Shown in pieces: positions 56,498-64,000 of a stretch of DNA of 64,000 nt. The notes beneath the pieces are model-generated. The model searched no databases. It was not told the DNA's origin and was given only the letters and a program-made list of their open reading frames with translations. A program made the position numbers and the translations under genes. Source of the stretch: Gordius sp. MW1 (Eukaryota > Nematomorpha > Gordioida > Gordea > Gordiidae); NCBI GenBank assembly GCA_964036665.1, contig OZ038526.1, forward strand, positions 5,332,001 through 5,396,000. The letters are read 5' to 3'. Numbering within the stretch: position 1 is the stretch's first letter; each line of letters starts with the position of its first letter.

Positions 56498-57718
56498 TTG
56501 CTAAGTATTTTATTCAAATTGCTAAGTATTTTTAGCGTCATTGCTAAGTATTTTATTCATTTGCTAAGTATTTAATTCGTTTGCTAAGTATTTAAATTAA
56601 TGCTAAGTATTTAAATTAATGCTAAGTATTAAATTCAAATGCTAAGTATTTTATTCATTAGCTAAGTATTTAAATAAATTTTGCTAAGTATTTTATTGTT
56701 TTGCTAAGTTTTTTATTTATTTGCTAAGTATTTTTTTTGTTTGCTAAGTATTTTAATGTTTTGCTAAGTATTTAAATTATATGCTAAGTATTTAAATATA
56801 TTATGCTAAGTATTTAAATTATTGCTAAGTATTTAAATATATTATGCCAAGTATTTAAATAAATTGTGCCAAGTATTTAAATTATTTGCTAAGTATTTAA
56901 ATAAATTAGGCTAAGTATATTATCTAGGTTTATAAATAAAATTATGCTAAGTAAAGATTTTGTAAATTTAAACAAATAAAGCTGTCTGTTGATTTTAAAT
57001 TCATGTTTCAAATTTTGACTAATGAGGTCATGAAATTAAGTAATAAAAATGCAGTTTTTGAAGTTCTTGTCATAGATGCAGCCAGTGCAATTCATAATGC
57101 ATTTAAAGCTGTTTTGGGGGATAAAATGGTTGTGTTGTAGGGTTAGGGTTTATTGTAGTTGAATAAAATCTCTATCAATTATCCTATTGGCTATTTAGAT
57201 TATTTTATATATGAAGTCATTATAGAACATGAAGGGTATTTCTTCACCTACAAATAAATAATCATAATTTTTTTATTCAATTCTAAAATAAGTTATTTTT
57301 TATATTATAACAATATAAAATTGAAATTTTATATTTTTCAACTATAAATTTTGGTAATTCATTAAAATAATTCCCATTAAACCTTAACTTCAAATTTCAA
57401 CACTTTTTTGTGTCATAAAAAAAACTTAGTATATCAAAATAAAAACTCTGCAATTTAATAATAAAAACTTAGCATTTAAAAATAAAAAACTTAGTATTTA
57501 AAAATAAAATACTTAGCATTTCCTCTAAAATACTTAGCATTTAAAATAAAATACTTAGCATTTCCTTTAAAATACTTAGCATTTAATAATAAAATACTTA
57601 GCATTTAGATTAAAATACTTAGCATAAAATACTTAGCGTTTTTTAATAAAATACTTAGCACTTTAATTAAAATACTTAGCATAAATTACTTAGCAATTTG
57701 TAATTATTTACTTAGCAG
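56498..57718. mobile_element. Mutator-like element with opposed TGCTAAGTATTT arrays
   Basis: About 22 units of TGCTAAGTATTT plus a variable A/T spacer, 16-23 bp each, run from 56498 to about 56955. About 14 units of the reverse complement, AAATACTTAGCA, run from about 57425 to 57718. Between them is a fragment of MULE transposase. The arrays act as long repeat-built inverted ends. Spacer sequence varies while the core is kept. Confidence 0.75.
57003..57140 (+). pseudogene. MULE transposase fragment
   Basis: 45 codons: a FQILTNEVMKLSNK helix, then VFEVLVIDAASAIHNAFKAV, which matches the Mutator-like (FAR1/MULE) core where a catalytic Asp is followed by an xxAIxNAFxxVFG helix. The protein stops at 57138-57140 before the following catalytic parts, so it is inactive. 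Confidence 0.65.
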
Positions 57719-58312
57719 TTAAATAACACCCGTTTTATTATACCAATTATAGATATTTTTAATTTGCCCTATCTAGTTTTGCAAATGGACCATTTAATAA
57801 ATTTCTTAAATATATATTTATGAAGTAAAAATTACAAATAAATTACCACTTCACACTAATTGAATTCAATTAAAAAATATTAAGAGTTATAGTGATTTTA
57901 TAGTTATAATATTTTAAATACACACATTATAATTATTAATACCAATAGATTATATTAATTTAAAATACATACTTTTACAAATGAACCACAATAAATTTAA
58001 ACTTACTTCTATGTTGGTTTATGAATGTATATTCATATAGTTTAAATTAATAATGAACTACCACTTTACACTATTTAAATACAATTAAAAAATATTATGT
58101 TGTTGCTATATTTTACCTTTTACGAGCCAAGTGCGTCCATAGTAAAACAATCAGATTTAAATAAAGAAAATAAAACTAAATGAATGAACGATGTTAATTA
58201 ATTATACATTTTGATATTAATTAAAATTATATATAATAGCATTAACTTAAAAAATATGTCCCAACAATGTTATATTCATAACCTTTGACCCGACCACCCG
58301 TACAGGTCTCTA
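57719..58312. other. AT-rich interval after the MULE element
   Basis: Two related stretches, each with AATTACCACTT or GAACTACCACTT and ACAATTAAAAAATATTA, occur around 57840-57890 and 58055-58095. Otherwise nothing recognised. Confidence 0.35.
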
Positions 58313-58463
58313 CATGGGCGAAGCCAGCATTGGAATTAGAGGTTGGCAATAATGATTTAGGTAGGGGCAAAATTATCATTTTTAAATCAAGACATATTCT
58401 TAAAAAATTTTCGATTTAGAGGGGGGCAGCCGCCCATTCCTGCGCCCCTTGGCTACGCCCATG
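58313..58463 (+). mobile_element. GGGCGTAGCC-family MITE-like element, copy 5 (best preserved)
   Basis: CATGGGCGAAGCCAGCATTG to CTTGGCTACGCCCATG, with GGCAATAATGATTTAGG, the shared AT-rich middle, and GGGGGGCAGCCGCCC. It can serve as the reference copy for this family in the window. Confidence 0.8.
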
Positions 58464-60324
58464 GATCTCTAAGTAGTTATAATGCACTAATTTCTAAAAA
58501 TGAATAGCTATAGCGCGCATAAATTATAAAAGTAGCGATTTTATATGATGTTTATTCAACTAAATAATTACTAGATTGTTGCCTGCGATGTGGACTTCAG
58601 TTTTAAAAGTGGATCTTGCATTTAAGACACTAAAGGCCAAATGAGCTTTAGCTTTATACTTGAGAAAGCGTGAGTTAGTTTTTTGCATACCATGTGGAGC
58701 TTTAGGAGACCCGAGTCTGTCTGTATTATAAATTTACGGCCTGAATCGTAGATATCTAGGCATAAAATTTTTTTGCAGCTAAAAATTGTCGTTTGGGAAA
58801 ACTTTAAAATTTACCCACTCCATGTATACTTCAAAAGAATTAACCCGACTATTTAACTAGGGTTGAGAATTCGAAGATATTGCTCTTACGGCTAAAAAGG
58901 AATTGTTTAAGCTAAATATTATAGTGTTAATAGAAATTATAGTGTAGGGATCTACCGAATCTATACGATGAATTTTATTCTAAATTGTGGCAAAAGATGT
59001 TAGCAGGTTAGGCCGCTCGATAAAACTGCGGTGTATCTGATTGCCAATACCTATAGACCCTCAGTAGGCAAGCCTGTTTCTAATTCATTGAGTTATAAGG
59101 CAGTCTTTTTACGGATATTAATTTAAGGAAATATATTTAAATAAAAACATTTACCGCATTTAGAATTAATTATTCGTAGGTTGAGTGAAAATATGTTAAA
59201 TATGGGGAAGCGCAAAATAATTCTTTTCTTAAAAAATGCCATCTTACAAAGGAAAATAAGTGTATTTACCTTAACAATCAATCGCCTTGACGAACAGATT
59301 CTCTTAGATGTTTAAAACTCGTTTGGAATAATTCCGTTGTTATTTGCCCCCTCTAAGTTCACCCTTGATATGTAGAAAAGAAAAACTGACCAGCTTTATT
59401 GAAATTTCCATCGCCAACTCAATAATTTCAATTAAGTACATGACTTCTCGGGACTCCAATGAGAGATTCGACAGTGTAAGGAATGTGTTTTCATTAGGCA
59501 TAATACAGGATTTATCTATAATTCTATTTAGTTTGTTAACTCGCTGAAGTTGTGACTTTTTATAAACATGTTGTTGTTTCAAATAATTTTTTCCCCATAT
59601 TTAAAAAAATAAAGTATATTAAATTGGGTAACAAAAATAAATAGGTTACCACATAAAAATAGTTCAAATATTGAATAACAACATATTTTATATAATCTGA
59701 CTGTAAAAGCTATTACTTATTTAAAACTTCTAGCTAAGCACTGTAGTCCATTTAACTCCTGGCCGTCGGCTCCTCCTTAAATTAACCATAATTAATTAAA
59801 AAGGCATTTTCGATATCAAGATGTTGACATTAACCATTATCGGTCCGTTGTACTCAACAGGTAATATTATATAATCCCCTTATAAAATCGATATATAAGG
59901 ATTGCTCTATTCTTTTGATTATACTACTATTCTATTCTGACACGGCATTTAAGTACGCGGCAGCGCTTCTCTACCTAGCTTATTCTTTATTCCATAATTT
60001 ATTAAATTCAAGATAATTTAGTTCTTCTGTTTAAATACGTATTTTTATTGTAAATAAATCGCATTAACACTTATAAGCTTACACAAAACATTTAATATTT
60101 GGCTTTAAGAAGGGCATAATGTATATTTTGCTCGATGAGTTACTCGAAGTAACAATGATATTCAAGAATTTAGTCTCATAAGTAGTATACAATTTTGTAC
60201 AGTGAAATAAGTGAATCAAATAAATTACAAAATTAGAAGTTGATCTACATTTTAAACAATGTGTTTACTTCTAGATTAATTTACAAGAGTCTTTTTTGCT
60301 TTTTTCATTTGAGTTTGTGGTATC
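58464..60324. other. Unassigned AT-rich interval
   Basis: One frame on the minus strand (59582-59340, 80 codons) stands out slightly by its amino-acid composition (NKLNRIIDKSCIMPNENTF, LESREVMYLIEIIELAMEIS) but lacks a recognisable domain and has an overlapping open frame on the other strand. It could be an exon of a minus-strand gene or chance. Confidence 0.25.
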
Positions 60325-60502
60325 AATGGGCGTAGCCAAGGGGGGGCGCCCCCCCCCCCCCTAAATGACGAAAAAAAAAATTTTTTAATGCAAAAACCCT
60401 TAAAAATAAAATAAAATAATGTTTGCCCCCCCCTAATTGAACTTTATAGCGTTTCGCCCCCCCCCCTAATCCAAAACCTGGCTACGCGGCGTACGCCCAT
60501 GG
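60325..60502. mobile_element. GGGCGTAGCC/poly-C MITE-like element, copy 6
   Basis: ATGGGCGTAGCCAAGGGGGG, several runs of C, and GTACGCCCATGGG at the right. The interior differs from copies 1-5 and resembles the cluster near 21500, so there are at least two subfamilies. Confidence 0.7.
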
Positions 60503-63500
60503 GTATCTTTTACCTTCCACTCCCTCCACCTGATAGCTACGATGAAATTAATGCTTTTATATATTATTAATGTACTCTCAATAAATGGTATAGAATGAGA
60601 TATTATAAATATTGCCGTGAGGGGCGGGGGATAATATAATAATGAAGCATATTTAATGTTATACATTTTTAAAATTTTATAAAAATTCTTGGGGCGAAAA
60701 AGCCCTTTTAATGGTAAAAATAGAAAAGTCCATGCATTTTAAGGACTATCATAAAAACCAAAAATTTCCTCAGAATTATAATATATGTAATTTGTAAAGT
60801 GAAGGTTTTTTAATATTTAGTCAGGGATGGGAGGTCAAATAAAAATATCGGGATAAAAATATTCGCCTCTTTCTCTCATTTTTGAAGGAAATTGGAATTT
60901 TTATCAAATGTTATCATCAGCAACTATCCCATACGATTTCGCCAAAGAGAATGCCTTCTTATTGCAGGTCCAGGTACCATCGTGGGTTAGCTGTACCCTG
61001 TCCTGTCCTATTGTCTAGGCCGTTACATGTAATTTTCATTATACTAGACTCGCTGACTAGAAAATCAATAAGTTATAGCGAAAGGGGTCTCTTATAAACA
61101 GGTATATATTTTAACCTGCTCTTAGATGGCATTGCTACCTATATGAAATGGACCTGCGTCCAATAGCTTAAAGTTAGAGTTCATTCAGAACATCACGGAC
61201 GCGCTTAGGTCTAATATATATAAAAGAGGACAGGTTAACGGAATATAGAAGAATTTATTTCCAATAATGAATAAATTCTTCAAAATACTAATTATTTTAA
61301 CGGAATATACTTTTAAATTTTTTTGCCATAGTTAAAATATTTTATTATCTCAATTAAAGGGAGACCAACCGACCCTCCAGGCGTCGCCATTAGTAGTTCC
61401 ATCTCATTAGAGAATCAGATAATCATTAAAAGTGACTCGAATTAGGTTAATGGGGATTATCCGCGACGACTCAGCGCTACTTCTTGATGGCGCTTACGAT
61501 TCAATATATAGTTTAGTGTATCATAATCATGTTACATTCTAGCAACGATTCTAACTTCTGGGGCATCAAGAGAACGACAACACAGCATAGTGTCGCCCTA
61601 GTTACTCGTCCCGAATTCCCAAAGGATGCGGCGAGGGAAGTGCCAAAAGCGATGCACCTTCAATGAGGGCACACCTCGAGCAGGCTAGTAGCCAGCCAGT
61701 ATCAAATATCTCCACTCTTCGGGAGGCGCATATTACAGTTGTTGGAACTTCCTCTTCATCTAACTAGGACACCACACTTAATTAGGGAAATATCTGAGCA
61801 GTTTGTGTGTGATGCGTGTGTGAAGCTAGTATGTGCAAGAGTAATGTGCGGTTAATTTGTGATCAAATAATGTGTTGATTAGCCCGAAGGGCGGGGGATT
61901 GTTGAGATTAGCAATCGATATATCTTAATTAATAAGTAGTAGGTGTACGAAAAGTTACAAATATCTCTGACGAGATTCGCGAATTATGATGCCTCTCCTT
62001 CAAAGTGCGCGCATGACCTTAGGAGTTGAGGTCGAGCCTTGGGCTCATTTTTCCAAAAGACATCTTTTATCTAAGTGACATTTAATTAGGAAGACTTTTA
62101 ATTGAAATTTGTGGGCTGAATCAAATTTTATATAAGATGGGTTCAACCGTCAAAAAATCTTATAGTCGTAATTAGTGTAAGGGCGTATGTAACATAGCTT
62201 CCATTTAATTTATCTTAAGAAATTTGCTATAACCTCGAGATAATGAGACAAATCTCTATAATGTTTCAAATAGTATTGTTGGTTTAGAACGCTTAGGTGA
62301 ACTACATAAATTGCTTTAAATCTCGGTTGATTTGTTAAAAACGCTTTTTTGAAAGATGTGGGGGACATTTTGACAAAAATTAAGTTCCCCCTAGAGGAAT
62401 AAATTCCATAAATAACTTTAATAATTTATTTCAAAGTAATAACCCCTTTTGGATTAATTTTTGCATTTTTATCTTTTCCGTGTTAAAGAATGTGAGTGCC
62501 AAGCCAAGGGCATTTAAAAGAATTTATTAACGTTAAATTTGGTGGCTATGAAAAACAAAACGGTGTTTTAAGTTGCTAAAAAGTTCTAAAAACAGCTTCC
62601 AAAAAAATGTAATTAATCTTTTTATAAAGCATAAATGTCCCTTAGCCGTGTCTCTTATAAATTCAACCGCGATGTGTGTCAAATTGTTAAGCATTTAGCC
62701 ATAGGCGGCTCAAAAACTTTATAAATATATTATTTTTCCCCTCAAAAGCATAAATATATGCCACGTGCCATTTTTCTAAGGTATAATAGCAGAACCGTTA
62801 CCTAAGGTTATTAATTTGATAACAATTTTGGAATATTTTAGTGTAACAATATTTACGAATAATATTACATAAACATGTTCGCACCTATTTAACCAACTGC
62901 TCAATTTTGTTGTTCCTTTATGTTTTTTATTCACGCTTTAATTTGATTGGAATGAAGTATATAAGTTGCTATTCCAAATTTAAATGTGAAAATTATAGGT
63001 TACATTTTATTTTATATTTAAAATTAAATAATAAACACCTAAAAAACTCGATAGGTCGGAGGAGGTGTATAACCACTTCTATCCCTCCTCGGAAACGTCA
63101 TTTAAATGCACCTTTTAATATTCTTTTTTATAAATTAGCTAATTTAAAAGGGGTTAAGGAAAGGTTGAAAGTTTTCCCCTATATGACAAGATTGCGTACC
63201 ACCATTGATATAAGTGAGGGTTAATCGCATAAACCTTATTCATGTATGAATTAAGGTTAGTCTTATGGTAATTGAAAAATTTAAAGTCATCTTTGTAAAA
63301 GTTGACTTAAATTCTACATAAAAATTGATAGTAATAAAATACCGTTAAAAATAAGGTAAGGTGCATTTATAAAGTTTGGGTCGTGCTAAATTCAAACTCC
63401 ACTTATAAAAATATAAGGAATTGCAAAGAATTGAGTGAGTGTGCGCCTTGAGAAAAATGACATTTTTAACGTAAATATTCAGTAATAGAAAAAATGCTTT

Positions 63501-64000
63501 ACTCTCCAAAAACCTTTTATATAAAAAAGTTAACAACGCGCGAGGGATGAGGCGAACTCTTAAATAGTGGTTTTACAACTATATATTTTCTCTATTTATT
63601 AAGAAAATCCAAATAAATTTAGCTTAATTTTTATAAAATTTGTATATTCGAATAAAAATTTATTATGGTGTAAAGCTTTGTCGATTTCATTCCGACTTAA
63701 TAAAGTGACACCGTGATTCAGTTTTGCTCTTCTTTATGCGCCAATTTTTGACAAAGAATTCAGGCAGCATTTATTTCACCTTTGATTAAGCGAGGGAATT
63801 TAATGGGGAATTTTATAATTATATGTTAAACGTCAACCCATTTGTCAAAATGAACATAATGTCGCATTTATCTAAAAGTTCAAAAATGATCCGTTTCTTT
63901 TTACCAGAAATAGACTTAAGAGCGTCTGTATGACAAGAAAAGCCGTGAACTTAACTCTTTAATACACTAAGCGTATGATTTTGACTGCAGGTTGAACGTT
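60503..64000. other. Unassigned right end of the window
   Basis: GC-richer patch at 61360-61900 that could be the end of a decayed LTR retrotransposon: a purine-rich GAAGGGCGGGGGAT at about 61886 directly precedes TGTTGAGATTAGC, as a polypurine tract precedes a 3' LTR. No open frame supports this. From 62000 to 64000 the sequence is AT-rich; a 105-codon frame at 62907-63224 has no recognisable domain. Confidence 0.25.

Noticed and set aside
56498..57718. Regularly spaced short repeats as a CRISPR array
   Set aside because: Spacers are short A/T strings of uneven length, the repeats run in opposite directions on the two sides, and the genome is eukaryotic with spliced genes.
62907..63224. A 105-residue gene at the right end
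   Set aside because: Composition is that of AT-rich DNA, no recognisable domain, splice model or conservation cue.

Overview
The window comes from an AT-rich invertebrate animal genome; the phylum cannot be fixed from sequence alone. Introns obey GT-AG, there are no operons, and most of the non-genic DNA is animal-type transposable elements. Two host genes can be read from end to end. The first, positions 1002-18798 on the plus strand, is a DENND4/Crag-family Rab exchange factor. I assembled it as 31 exons with matching splice phases, giving 2,048 residues. The second, positions 51965-55080 on the plus strand, is mitochondrial ribosomal protein L1, assembled as 7 exons and 361 residues. Their jobs (membrane traffic; mitochondrial translation) are unrelated, and nothing links them except position.

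Between them lies about 33 kb of nested transposons. From 19.5 to 43 kb the sequence is organised as inverted repeats. Two broken Helentrons (Helitrons carrying Rep, helicase and AP-endonuclease domains) face each other at 22380-27666 and 29324-34598, with nearly identical arms around a 1.66 kb spacer. The right copy continues to about 37.6 kb, through 20-residue tandem repeats and a probable separate first exon. A repeat family built of ATTGG/CCAAT hairpins flanks them in inverted orientation (19.83-20.93 and 41.57-42.93 kb), with a third partial copy at 39-39.7 kb. A non-LTR retrotransposon whose layout matches twin priming sits between the second and third copies. A hAT element with a perfect 8-bp target duplication lies inside the predicted Helentron intron.

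From 45 to 50 kb is a structurally intact gag-like plus reverse transcriptase/RNase H element. It shows no integrase, tyrosine recombinase or endonuclease, and has two nested pairs of direct repeats (A-B...B-A). It is the best candidate here for an undescribed element type. A decayed hAT element follows directly (49.98-51.6 kb).

Downstream of the ribosomal gene, at 56.5-57.7 kb, a Mutator-like transposase fragment lies between two opposed arrays of a TGCTAAGTATTT motif. The last 6 kb (58.5-64 kb) hold two further MITE-like copies, a possible LTR boundary and otherwise nothing I can name. Short palindromic elements sharing the ends GGGCGTAGCC/GGCTACGCCC are scattered throughout, including in DENND4 introns.
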